Under the pieces are notes generated by a model. That model saw only the letters and a program-made list of their open reading frames with translations, made no database searches and was not told the DNA's origin. Positions 1 to 7,416 of a DNA stretch of 39,190 nucleotides are shown here, piece after piece (position 1 is the stretch's first letter; each line of letters opens with the position of its first letter). The translations under genes were made by a program, and so were the position numbers. The stretch spans positions 1-39,190 of the forward strand of contig DASTZZ010000009.1 in NCBI GenBank assembly GCA_035764005.1. Direction: 5' to 3'. Origin of the DNA: Terriglobales bacterium. GTDB taxonomy: Bacteria; Acidobacteriota; Terriglobia; Terriglobales; Acidobacteriaceae.

Positions 1-1502
1 CGGCCGTCGAAATCGAGGAGTGTTGCGGCAAGAGGAGCCGCCGGACGAATCGTGAAGGCTTTCAGATAACGATACGTGTGAGTGCCTACTTCGAGCACGA
101 TCTGCTCTGGACGCAGGCCGTTCTTCTCTGCGTATGCTTCACAGATTTGATTGACATTGTTCAGCAACCGCAACTCTGCGAGCACGTTGCGTGACATGAG
201 GATGTCGAAGGCGCGCATTCCGACGTCGAAGAAAGTTTTGATTTTGGGAACGATCTCTTTTTCGGCATCTACGGTGACCATGAACACGACATCGGCCCCA
301 AGCCGAATCGCCGGCGTAATGGGCTGCTTGGCTACCAATCCTCCATCCGACCAAAGCCCGCCGTGCATCTTCACCGGCTCATAGGCGATTGGGAATGCCG
401 AAGAGGCGATGACGGCATTCATCGCATCGTGCGCGTACTCAAAATGCGAGTGGAGAAACTCGATATCGACTCCGGGATCTTTTTCCAGTTCCTCAAGCTT
501 TTTGTTGACGAAGTATCTTTCGCGACCGGTGTAGAGCTCGGCTGCCGTCATGACGACGCGCATCGCTGAGCGGCGAAGTCGTCGCGGATGAATCCGGCTC
601 TTGAGGAAGCGAGTTCGCTCGTAATTCTGAAACAGACCTGGATCGAGAGGGGATTTCAGGATTCTCTGGCTTATGCGACTGGCGGCATTGCGCAGGATCG
701 GCCATGCAAGGGCAATTGCCAGCAGAATGATTCCGAGCACCAGAATAGATCGCGGTGTAAACGCGAATGTCGGAGAAGCTTTGAACTGCACTCGTGTCGA
801 GATCAGCAGCCAAATCAAGAAGAGCAGAAGAAACGCATTGGCCGCCAGCGATGGTGCGAGCTTCTTTCGCTCGGGGATCCAGGGGCTTCGTCGAAGCGCA
901 TGGATCACCACGTAATATGCGTATGAGAGTTCCGTATAGTTGAAAAGAATCGTCAATCCCGCGATGCCGAGAAAAAGCCATGTCAACAGCGGGCTGCTTT
1001 GATGGAAATAGATCCCAAAGCGATGCAATAAGTCCGCGAATGCATTGCCAAATCCGGCCGTGGCCGTGATGAGTCCAGCAAGGACGATGATGTAGCGTGA
1101 CCAGTCGATCCCAACCGTGGTCGGTGTCAGATCGAGCCAGCCTTGCACCAGCGGCTCGGCGTTGCCGTAAAAGCCGCGCCCGTGTCCAGCATACGAAGCG
1201 GCGTTGATTGCGCCGATGGAGGTCGAAGTGAGGATGTGCGTGGGCAGTTGGGCATCTTGGAAGGCGAGCAGAACGCCGGCCTCGTAGGCGCCGCGCGCGC
1301 CGCCTCCAGACAACACTACTCCGATGCGTCCGGTGAACCGCTTCCACAGCCCTGCCGGGTTCTCAGGCAGGCTCGCGCGGAATTGCCGTCGCTCTTCTTC
1401 AAGCAGGTTTTTCAGCTCAAATCGACTCTCGATAGAGGAAGAATAGCGCGATTTCGCGAGGCAAGTGTCGGTTACTCCGGTACCTGCGCGGAAGTGTGAC
1501 AA
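1..1502 (-). CDS. Patatin-like phospholipase with inserted transmembrane segments (3' end outside window)
   Basis: Patatin-family serine lipase or acyl hydrolase, probably acting on membrane lipids. The oxyanion-hole motif GGGARG is at residues 66-71, the nucleophile Ser95 lies in STSIG (the usual first Gly of GxSxG is Ser), and the catalytic Asp386 lies in SDGG. Between nucleophile and Asp lies an insert of roughly 170 residues with four hydrophobic segments, near residues 137-156, 171-188, 222-236 and 252-270, so the protein is probably membrane-embedded. The reading frame is open to the left edge, so the C-terminus is missing. No ATG precedes the GGGARG motif in frame. The TTG at 1502 is the start I prefer, with GAGGT about 15 bases upstream; other TTG or GTG codons are possible. 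The family assignment is firm; substrate and exact start are not known. Confidence 0.85.
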   Translation of the reverse strand, partial: MSHFRAGTGVTDTCLAKSRYSSSIESRFELKNLLEEERRQFRASLPENPAGLWKRFTGRIGVVLSGGGARGAYEAGVLLAFQDAQLPTHILTSTSIGAINAASYAGHGRGFYGNAEPLVQGWLDLTPTTVGIDWSRYIIVLAGLITATAGFGNAFADLLHRFGIYFHQSSPLLTWLFLGIAGLTILFNYTELSYAYYVVIHALRRSPWIPERKKLAPSLAANAFLLLFLIWLLISTRVQFKASPTFAFTPRSILVLGIILLAIALAWPILRNAASRISQRILKSPLDPGLFQNYERTRFLKSRIHPRRLRRSAMRVVMTAAELYTGRERYFVNKKLEELEKDPGVDIEFLHSHFEYAHDAMNAVIASSAFPIAYEPVKMHGGLWSDGGLVAKQPITPAIRLGADVVFMVTVDAEKEIVPKIKTFFDVGMRAFDILMSRNVLAELRLLNNVNQICEAYAEKNGLRPEQIVLEVGTHTYRYLKAFTIRPAAPLAATLLDFDG

Positions 1503-1536
1503 AGGGCGAATCGGCCGACCTCGTTCAGGCTTAACA

Positions 1537-1617
1537 ATTTCGCGATTTCGTGATTGCGCGATTTCGTGATTGCTAAGTTCCAATCGCGAAATCACGAAAT
1601 CACGCAATCGCGAAATC
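1537..1617. repeat. Long imperfect inverted repeat built from CGCGATTTCGTGATT units
   Basis: The left arm (about 1537-1572) repeats the unit CGCGATTTCGTGATTG twice. The right arm (about 1581-1617) carries the reverse complement CAATCGCGAAATCACG with a further copy. The loop is about 8 bases. It lies between the divergent lipase and acylase genes and could form a long hairpin. It looks like a dispersed intergenic element, not a terminator, because no T-run follows. Confidence 0.75.
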
Positions 1618-1675
1618 CACCCAAATGTGGGCGGGTCTACGTCATTTCCCTCAAGTCCATATAATCGTGCCCTGA

Positions 1676-4045
1676 ATGAGAAGCGCTCTTATCCTCCTCC
1701 TCAGCGTAGTACTCACGACCTCACTCGACGGCCAACACGGCAGTGGCGGTCTCGCCGAGCGTGCGCAAAAGGCTGTTTCCCCGCTCGAGGGCGAGGTTAG
1801 AGTTCGTGGCTTGCAGCAGGGTGTTAAAGTCGAGCGCGACAACTGGGGAGTGGCGCACATCTATGCCGCCAACCAGCATGATCTTTTCTTCGCGCAGGGA
1901 TTCGTCGCCGCCCAGGACCGTCTCTTCCAAATGGAAATGTGGAAGCGAGCCGGACAAGGAAGGCTTGCCGAGGTGCTGGGTAAATCCGCCGTTGAGCGTG
2001 ATCGATATGCGCGGCTGCTGCGCTATCGCGGCGACATGGAAGCCGAATACAAGAGTTACGCGCCGGACGCGCTCAGCATTCTGACCGCTTTCACCAATGG
2101 CATTAACGCCTACATTCACTACATCAATTCTCCCGGCGGGCCGGGATTGCCGATCGAGTTCCAGTTGGCCGGGTTCAAGCCCGAGCCCTGGAAGCCGGAA
2201 GACTGCCTCTCGCGCATGGCTGCGTATTCCATGACGGGCAACGCGCGCTCTGAGCTGCTCGATGCCGAGCTGCTTGTAAAGCTCGGTTCGGACAAGGCAC
2301 AACAGGTGATTGATCCGGACCCGCATATCACACTCGATCCCGAATCGGGAATCGACTATGCGGGGTTCAGTCCAGAGTTGCTCAACGGACTGGTCGGCGG
2401 AGACGTTCGCATTGAATTTCCCTCCCGCGATAACCCGGTAGGCAGCAATAACTGGACGATCTCCGGCAAACTCACAGCGACGGGCAAGCCGATTTTGGCA
2501 AACGATCCGCATCGCGTGATTGCCGTACCTTCGCTGCGCTACATCGTGCATCTGGTAGCGCCGGGGTGGAACGTGATCGGCGCCGGCGAACCTGCGTTGC
2601 CGGGGGTTGCGATCGGACACAACCAGCGCGTTGCCTGGGGGCTGACCATCTTTCCCGTCGATCAACAGGATCTCTACGTTGAAGAACTCAATCCGGCGAA
2701 CCCGCGGGAGTACAAGCAGAACGGCAAGTGGCGGCAGATGCGAGAGGAGGCGACCACCATCAACGTAAAGGGTGCGCCCACGGAAACTGTCAAACTGCAG
2801 TTCACCGAGCATGGGCCAGTTCTTTGGGAGGACGCTACCCATCATCGCGCGCTCGCCCTTCACTGGGTGGGGAGCGAGGCGGGAACGGCAGGTTATCTGG
2901 CCTCTTTGTCGGTCGATCGTGCGCAGAACTGGAAAGAGTTCCTAGAGGCATTGGAGCGCTGGAGGCTGCCGCCGGAGAACATGGTCTATGCCGATCTGGA
3001 CGGCAATATCGGAGAGCAGTCCGCCGGGCTTACTCCGATCCGAAGTTGGACCGGCCTGCTTCCCGTTTCAGGAAGCGACGGCAAACATGAGTGGAACGGA
3101 TTTGTTCCACTCGATCAGCTCCCACGCACGTTCAATCCTGAACAAGGATGGTTTGCGACCGCCAACAATCGCACGATCGCGGATGATTACAAATACAAAG
3201 TCGGGTACGAGTGGGCGACCTATCGCGTCGAACGAATCCGCAAAGTACTCACCGGCTTTGCCGACAAGCAGCAGAAGATCAGAGTTCAAGACAGCGAGAA
3301 TCTGCAAAATGACGTGTACTCAATTCCGGCCGACGAACTCATCCGCATGCTGCCGCGGCACAGCGACGGCGCAGAGGCGCGGTTCCTCGACATGCTGAAG
3401 GATTGGGACCGCGTTCTGCGTTCGCCTTCGGTTCCGGGCGCGCTGTACGAGGTCTGGGAGCGCCATCTCCGCACTGCTCTCGTCAACAGGTTGGCGGGCG
3501 AGTCTGGAGCGGAGGTCGCAAATCATTTCGGCCTGCAGCAGGCGATGGACTACCTGAGGTCTCTTCCGCTTGCGGACCAGCAGCAGCTTCTGCTCTCCAC
3601 GCTGGCAGATGCGGGGCACGAGATGGAGGAAAAGCAAGGAGACGATCCGGCGCTGTGGTCCTGGGGCGGAATGCATACGATTACCTTTCGGCATTCCCTC
3701 GACCAACTGCCCGGAGCGCGGCAGTTGTTTGATCTCGGTCCGATTGCGCGTCCCGGCGACGGAAACACTGTCGATGCGACAGGAGAATCGGGCAGCGGAT
3801 TCGCGCAGGTTTCCGGCGCCAGCTATCGCGAGATCTTCGATCTGAGCAACTGGGACAACTCTCTCGCCATCAACACACCTGGGCAGAGCGGACAGCCTGG
3901 AAGCTGGCATTATGCCGATCTTCTCCCATTTTGGGAAGCCGGCCAGTATTTTCCTCTGGTGTACTCGAAAACGGCGGTAGAGGAGAATGCGAGTAAGGTG
4001 ATGATGCTTGAGCCTGTGGGCTCTTCTAGTCCTGCTCACAAGTAG
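1676..4045 (+). CDS. Penicillin acylase family protein (secreted Ntn-hydrolase)
   Basis: Ntn-hydrolase of the penicillin/acyl-homoserine-lactone acylase family, which hydrolyses amide bonds of acylated substrates after self-cleavage into alpha and beta chains. A signal peptide covers about residues 1-19. The alpha chain has the family-like stretches VERDNWGVAHIYA and QGFVAAQDRLFQME. The predicted autoprocessing nucleophile is Ser257 in GSNNW, the N-terminus of the beta chain. The later HNQRVAWGLT and ANNRT segments fit the substrate pocket and the conserved Asn. At 789 residues it has the normal precursor length. It is probably periplasmic; the substrate cannot be told from sequence (beta-lactam, AHL or another N-acyl compound). 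The winged-helix gene follows after 7 bases, suggesting co-transcription. Confidence 0.93.
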   Translation: MRSALILLLSVVLTTSLDGQHGSGGLAERAQKAVSPLEGEVRVRGLQQGVKVERDNWGVAHIYAANQHDLFFAQGFVAAQDRLFQMEMWKRAGQGRLAEVLGKSAVERDRYARLLRYRGDMEAEYKSYAPDALSILTAFTNGINAYIHYINSPGGPGLPIEFQLAGFKPEPWKPEDCLSRMAAYSMTGNARSELLDAELLVKLGSDKAQQVIDPDPHITLDPESGIDYAGFSPELLNGLVGGDVRIEFPSRDNPVGSNNWTISGKLTATGKPILANDPHRVIAVPSLRYIVHLVAPGWNVIGAGEPALPGVAIGHNQRVAWGLTIFPVDQQDLYVEELNPANPREYKQNGKWRQMREEATTINVKGAPTETVKLQFTEHGPVLWEDATHHRALALHWVGSEAGTAGYLASLSVDRAQNWKEFLEALERWRLPPENMVYADLDGNIGEQSAGLTPIRSWTGLLPVSGSDGKHEWNGFVPLDQLPRTFNPEQGWFATANNRTIADDYKYKVGYEWATYRVERIRKVLTGFADKQQKIRVQDSENLQNDVYSIPADELIRMLPRHSDGAEARFLDMLKDWDRVLRSPSVPGALYEVWERHLRTALVNRLAGESGAEVANHFGLQQAMDYLRSLPLADQQQLLLSTLADAGHEMEEKQGDDPALWSWGGMHTITFRHSLDQLPGARQLFDLGPIARPGDGNTVDATGESGSGFAQVSGASYREIFDLSNWDNSLAINTPGQSGQPGSWHYADLLPFWEAGQYFPLVYSKTAVEENASKVMMLEPVGSSSPAHK

Positions 4046-4052
4046 CCTGGAT

Positions 4053-4886
4053 ATGCTGCCGAACGAGTCTCGATCGAATTCTGAGGTCGTCCGCTTCGCT
4101 GAGTTCGAAGCTGATTTGCGAACCGGGGAGCTGCGCCGTGATGGCCGTCTCTTAAAGGTGCAAGGCAAGCCGTTCCAGGTTCTCAGTGCTCTCCTGGTTC
4201 GGCCTGGAGATCTCGTGACGCGGGAAGAGCTGCGACAGAGTCTCTGGCCGGCAGATACCTTTGTTGATTTCGAGCATGGCCTGAATACCGCGATCAACAA
4301 AGTTCGCGAGGCGCTGCGAGATTCGGCCAGTAATCCTCGTTTTATCGAGACGCTGCCGCGACGTGGGTATCGTTTTATTGGAGCCGTCTACAGCAACTCC
4401 GTTGCGGGTGTCTCTCCGGCTTCTCATCAAACCGCCGCCGGCGATGTTGATCCGCCTTCGCATACCTCCGACGAACTGCCCAAAGCTCCGCGAACTGCTG
4501 CCCGCAGCTTACTGTTACTGATTGAGTTTGCGTATCTGGTTTCTTACATTGCGGCGCTGCACTATTTGCTGTGGGTGAGGATGCTGGCGAAGTTCAGTTT
4601 TGGTCCTGTGCAGGCACTGACAGTAACGTCCGGCATCATTCTCTGGTGTGCGATGGGAGTGCCGGTCCGTTTCTATTTACTCTTCGCACTTGCTTTCGAT
4701 TACCACCTGCTCGGGGAGAAATTTCGTCGTCTGTTTCCATTCTTGCTCGTTATCGACGAGTTCTGGTCGGGGATGGCTCTGTTCCTGGTGCCGACCATCG
4801 GGCTGGGATTTGGATTTGCGCTGTTCGTTGCTGCGATCTACTCACCATTTGCGCAAAGGACACTGGTGCGCATGGGATATCACTAG
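4053..4886 (+). CDS. Winged-helix (OmpR/PhoB-type) DNA-binding protein with C-terminal membrane domain
   Basis: The N-terminal part, about residues 10-100, is an OmpR/PhoB C-terminal-type winged helix. It has the sequence FEADLRTGELRRDG, then LVTREELRQSLWP, then INKVREALRD and the RRGYRFIG hairpin typical of CadC-like regulators. After a polar linker come about four hydrophobic segments running almost to the C-terminus, with no obvious periplasmic sensor domain. It is likely a membrane-tethered transcription factor. Start chosen at 4053: a longer reading from 4008 would overlap the acylase gene by 38 bases and add a poor N-terminus. Acidobacteria commonly carry many winged-helix proteins of this type with variable C-termini. 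The target genes are unknown; the acylase gene upstream is one candidate. Confidence 0.85.
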   Translation: MLPNESRSNSEVVRFAEFEADLRTGELRRDGRLLKVQGKPFQVLSALLVRPGDLVTREELRQSLWPADTFVDFEHGLNTAINKVREALRDSASNPRFIETLPRRGYRFIGAVYSNSVAGVSPASHQTAAGDVDPPSHTSDELPKAPRTAARSLLLLIEFAYLVSYIAALHYLLWVRMLAKFSFGPVQALTVTSGIILWCAMGVPVRFYLLFALAFDYHLLGEKFRRLFPFLLVIDEFWSGMALFLVPTIGLGFGFALFVAAIYSPFAQRTLVRMGYH

Positions 4887-4893
4887 CCTTTGT

Positions 4894-5035
4894 TGTCATT
4901 CCGAGCGTAGCGCCCGCTGTTTGGGCGCGGAGAGAGGAATCCCTACTGTTGTCCAATGTCAGATAGCAAGCCAATGATGGTTCTAGCAGAGGACGTAGAA
5001 GTTCGTAGGGATTCCTCGCTTCGCTCGGAATGACA
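4894..5035. repeat. Inverted-repeat element with TGTCATTCCGAGCG ends
   Basis: The left end reads TGTCATTCCGAGCG and continues to GGAATCCCTAC at 4946. The right end is the reverse complement, GTAGGGATTCC at 5005 through CGCTCGGAATGACA ending at 5035. The arms flank about 60 bases of unrelated sequence. It fills the gap between two convergent genes and could also act as a bidirectional transcription barrier. No transposase is encoded. Confidence 0.8.
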
Positions 5036-5049
5036 GAATAGAGTGAAAG

Positions 5050-6450
5050 TCACAACGCCTCGACCACCACCTCTGACGGCGATTCCTTCCCGAATTCACC
5101 TTCCCATTTTGCAATCACGACGCTGGCGAGGCAGTTGCCGATCACGTTTACCGTTGTCCTCGCCATGTCCATGAGAGCATCGATTCCTAGAATGATATAC
5201 ACAGGCCACAGGGGTAGGTTGAAGCTACCGAGCGTCGCCAGCAGGATCACAAGGCTCGCACGCGGTACGCCGGCCACACCTTTGCTGGTGAGCATTAGCG
5301 TAAGCACGAGCAGAATCTGTTCGCCGATTTCAAGGGAACGTCCCGCAGCCTGGGCGACGAACACAGAGGCGAGTGTGAGATATAGCGTGCTGCCGTCGAG
5401 ATTAAAACTGTAGCCGGTGGGAATCACGAACGCGACCATTTGTCGCGGAACTCCGAGGGCTTCCATCGATTCCATTGCGCGTGGCAGCGCGGCTTCAGAT
5501 GTGCTCGTGGCGAAGGCAATCGCCGCCGGCTCGGCAACTGCGCGGATGAATCTCCGCACTGGAACGCGTGCGAGTAGAGCTACGGGAAATAGCACGCCAC
5601 CAAGAAAAACAATCAGCGCAACGTAGAGTGTTCCAAGGAGCCTGGCTAAGTTCGAGAGGACATTCACGCCGAGCTGTCCAATGGTGTAAGCAATGGCGGC
5701 TCCGACCGCCGGGGCTGCCAGGTACATGACGATGTTGGTGAACTTGAACATTGTTTCCGAGAGGCTCTCGAAGAAAGTCAGCAAGGGGCGGCGCTTTGGT
5801 TCGGGAAGCATGCCGAGAGCGAGTGCAAAGATCACTGCGAAGACGACCACCTGCAGGACTTGTCCTTCGGCCACCGATTTCGCGATGTTCTCGGGAAAAA
5901 TGTGGACAATCAAATCGCTCGCACTCTGCTTCTGAGGAACGGCAGGGCCCGCAACCTGATCGGCGGGAGCGTGGACCCCAACACCTGCCTTGCTGATGTT
6001 GATTGCAGCCAGTCCAATCACCAGCGCTAGCGTTGTGATCACTTCGAAGTAGATCAGGCACTTTATGCCCATGCGTCCCACTTGCTTCAGGTCAGAGTGC
6101 CCGGCGATTCCAACCACCAGCGTGCTGAAGATGAGAGGAGCAACGATGGCTTTGATCAGACGCAGGAATATCTGGGTGATCACTTCAAGGCTGACTGCTT
6201 GATGCGGAAAATCGTAGCCCACAATCCCGCCGATCACCATGGAAGCGAAAATCCAGGTCATCAACGAGCGACGTAAAGACGCATACACGAGAAGCACTAC
6301 AAGCACTGCCCAGCGGCTAACGAAAAGAAGGGCACTGGGTAAAGTGTGCAGGCGCGAGATCAGCGCGAGGATGACTGCAACTGTGCCAAAAGCGGCGGCG
6401 GCAAAGGCCCAAATTTGTATGCCGGAAAGGCTTCGACGCTGCATCTGCAT
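5050..6450 (-). CDS. Dicarboxylate/amino acid:cation symporter (DAACS family)
   Basis: Inner-membrane secondary transporter of the GltP/DctA family, importing glutamate, aspartate or C4-dicarboxylates with H+ or Na+. The hallmark motifs are present in order: the serine-rich hairpin ATSTSEAALPRAMESM, the ion- and substrate-site stretch PTGYSFNLDGSTLY, the second hairpin SKGVAGVPR, and DMARTTVNVIGNCLA in the last helix. The length of 466 residues is slightly above the family norm because of an extra hydrophobic N-terminus of about 60 residues before the usual first helices. The ATG at 6450 gives MQMQRRS; an internal start is possible. Substrate specificity is not determinable. It is a single gene with no co-oriented partner. 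Confidence 0.93.
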   Translation of the reverse strand: MQMQRRSLSGIQIWAFAAAAFGTVAVILALISRLHTLPSALLFVSRWAVLVVLLVYASLRRSLMTWIFASMVIGGIVGYDFPHQAVSLEVITQIFLRLIKAIVAPLIFSTLVVGIAGHSDLKQVGRMGIKCLIYFEVITTLALVIGLAAINISKAGVGVHAPADQVAGPAVPQKQSASDLIVHIFPENIAKSVAEGQVLQVVVFAVIFALALGMLPEPKRRPLLTFFESLSETMFKFTNIVMYLAAPAVGAAIAYTIGQLGVNVLSNLARLLGTLYVALIVFLGGVLFPVALLARVPVRRFIRAVAEPAAIAFATSTSEAALPRAMESMEALGVPRQMVAFVIPTGYSFNLDGSTLYLTLASVFVAQAAGRSLEIGEQILLVLTLMLTSKGVAGVPRASLVILLATLGSFNLPLWPVYIILGIDALMDMARTTVNVIGNCLASVVIAKWEGEFGKESPSEVVVEAL

Positions 6451-6563
6451 GGTCGAGACAAGGTAACACGGGGGTGGCTATGGAACAGTGAGGGCCACGA
6501 AAATGCTGACACGAAACTGCATGCAGGGAGGAAGTGCATTCAAACACTAACCGGGAGTGGGTC

Positions 6564-6600
6564 TAGTGGACGAAGTGGACGCAGTGGACGTCATGGACTG
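6564..6600. repeat. Tandem 9-base repeat, NAGTGGACG x4
   Basis: Four adjacent 9-base units read TAGTGGACG, AAGTGGACG, CAGTGGACG and TCATGGACT. A related run, in the opposite orientation, lies inside a glycosyltransferase gene at 34891-34929. Confidence 0.8.
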
Positions 6601-6628
6601 CTGGATACTGATGTAGTAATGCCGCGCA

Positions 6629-6660
6629 GCTTCGTGGCTTCGCTGCTCCGAAGCTCCTGT
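6629..6660. repeat. Dispersed 32-base element, copy 1 (GCTTCGTGGCTTCGC...)
   Basis: Nearly identical, with two visible mismatches, to 26316-26347. Contains the small hairpin CTTCG-CTGCTC-CGAAG. Confidence 0.75.
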
Positions 6661-6740
6661 TGCCCCATGTACCTTCGTAATGCCGTTTTCGGTTCCCAGC
6701 GTCACTACCGACCGGCAACTCTGGCATAAGTAGCGTGTCA

Positions 6741-6770
6741 GTACCCGGTGAACCAGAGACACTCGGGTAC
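6741..6770 (+). promoter_or_regulatory. Leader hairpin GTACCCG...CGGGTAC
   Basis: A 7-base inverted repeat with a 16-base loop, 34 bases before the start of the small secreted protein. No T-run follows it, so it is more likely an mRNA leader structure or protein site than a terminator. Function unknown. Confidence 0.35.
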
Positions 6771-6803
6771 CACCGAGAAGAGAGGACGATACAACCGACA
6801 TCT

Positions 6804-7139
6804 ATGAACAAGAAACTTGTTTCATTCGCACTCGCGGCGATGCTCACAGCGACATGCTTCGCCAGAACCGATAATGATGACAAAAAGCCAACCATCCGTC
6901 AGCGCAAAGAAAATCAGCAGGACCGGATTCATCAGGGCGTAAAGAGTGGTCAACTGACTCGTGGCGAAAGACGCCATATCGAAAAGAAAGAGCACGCGTT
7001 AAATCAGGAAGAGCGCGACATGCGCAAGATGGATAACGGCAAGCTGACCAAGAAGGATCGCAAGACACTCAATCAGCAGCAGAACCAGCTTTCCAAGCAG
7101 ATCTACAAGGACAAGCACAACAAACGTAAACGTGGATAA
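6804..7139 (+). CDS. Small secreted, highly charged hypothetical protein
   Basis: A 111-residue protein with a clear signal peptide (about residues 1-20, ending TCFA) and a mature part made almost only of Lys, Arg, Asp, Glu, Gln and Asn, predicted helical. Internal segments RQRKENQQDRIHQGVKSG, LTRGERRHIEKKE and LTKKDRKTLNQQQNQLSKQI look like degenerate repeats of a QQ/R-rich helix. It resembles a periplasmic protein family seen in acidobacterial and proteobacterial genomes that has no assigned function. Start set at 6804 because it begins the signal peptide; an upstream GTG at 6735 would add 23 polar residues in front. A strong terminator follows at once, so it is a single-gene transcript. 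Confidence 0.8.
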   Translation: MNKKLVSFALAAMLTATCFARTDNDDKKPTIRQRKENQQDRIHQGVKSGQLTRGERRHIEKKEHALNQEERDMRKMDNGKLTKKDRKTLNQQQNQLSKQIYKDKHNKRKRG

Positions 7140-7155
7140 TTGACTGCCGACACAC

Positions 7156-7184
7156 AAAAGCCTCCGCGTGAGCGGAGGCTTTTG
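7156..7184 (+). terminator. Rho-independent terminator
   Basis: Perfect 12-base stem AAAAGCCTCCGC / GCGGAGGCTTTT with a GTGA loop, followed by TGTTTATT, starting 16 bases after the stop codon of the small secreted protein. Because the arms are A-rich and T-rich it can work in both directions. Confidence 0.92.
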
Positions 7185-7416
7185 TTTATTGCCAGCATCA
7201 ATTCCTATATTGTCATCCTCCGGCAGCTGCGAAGCACATTGTCTTACGGGTTTCGAGATGGCCTGAGGGATTTGCTTTTCTCGATAGTTATGAACAGCAG
7301 ATTCCTCGCGCCGCAACATCCCATTTATGAAGTGGACCGTCCTTTTCACCGGCGCGAGGAATGACAATGCTTTTGGGCATGGCTTTTGGGCATGGATGTA
7401 CTCCAAGAGATACAGC

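Larger units (their letters stand above)
6451..6803. other. 353-base intergenic region with repeats and a leader hairpin
   Basis: No convincing gene. It separates two divergent genes. It holds a 9-base tandem repeat at 6564-6600, a dispersed element at 6629-6660 and a hairpin at 6741-6770, each listed separately. Reading frames crossing it have no recognisable protein features. Confidence 0.6.

Noticed and set aside
493-1347. Long minus-strand frame over the lipase
   Set aside because: Arg/His/Ser-rich shadow of the true patatin frame, which carries GGGARG, the nucleophile and the Asp.
1721-2863. 380-residue minus-strand frame
   Set aside because: Antisense to the acylase, low-complexity Arg-rich, no domain.
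3320-4300. 326-residue minus-strand frame
   Set aside because: Antisense to the acylase and winged-helix genes, no recognisable feature.
4894-5035. Insertion sequence
   Set aside because: Inverted ends but no transposase frame; only about 140 bases.
6735-6803. GTG extension of the small secreted protein
   Set aside because: It would place 23 polar residues before the signal peptide.
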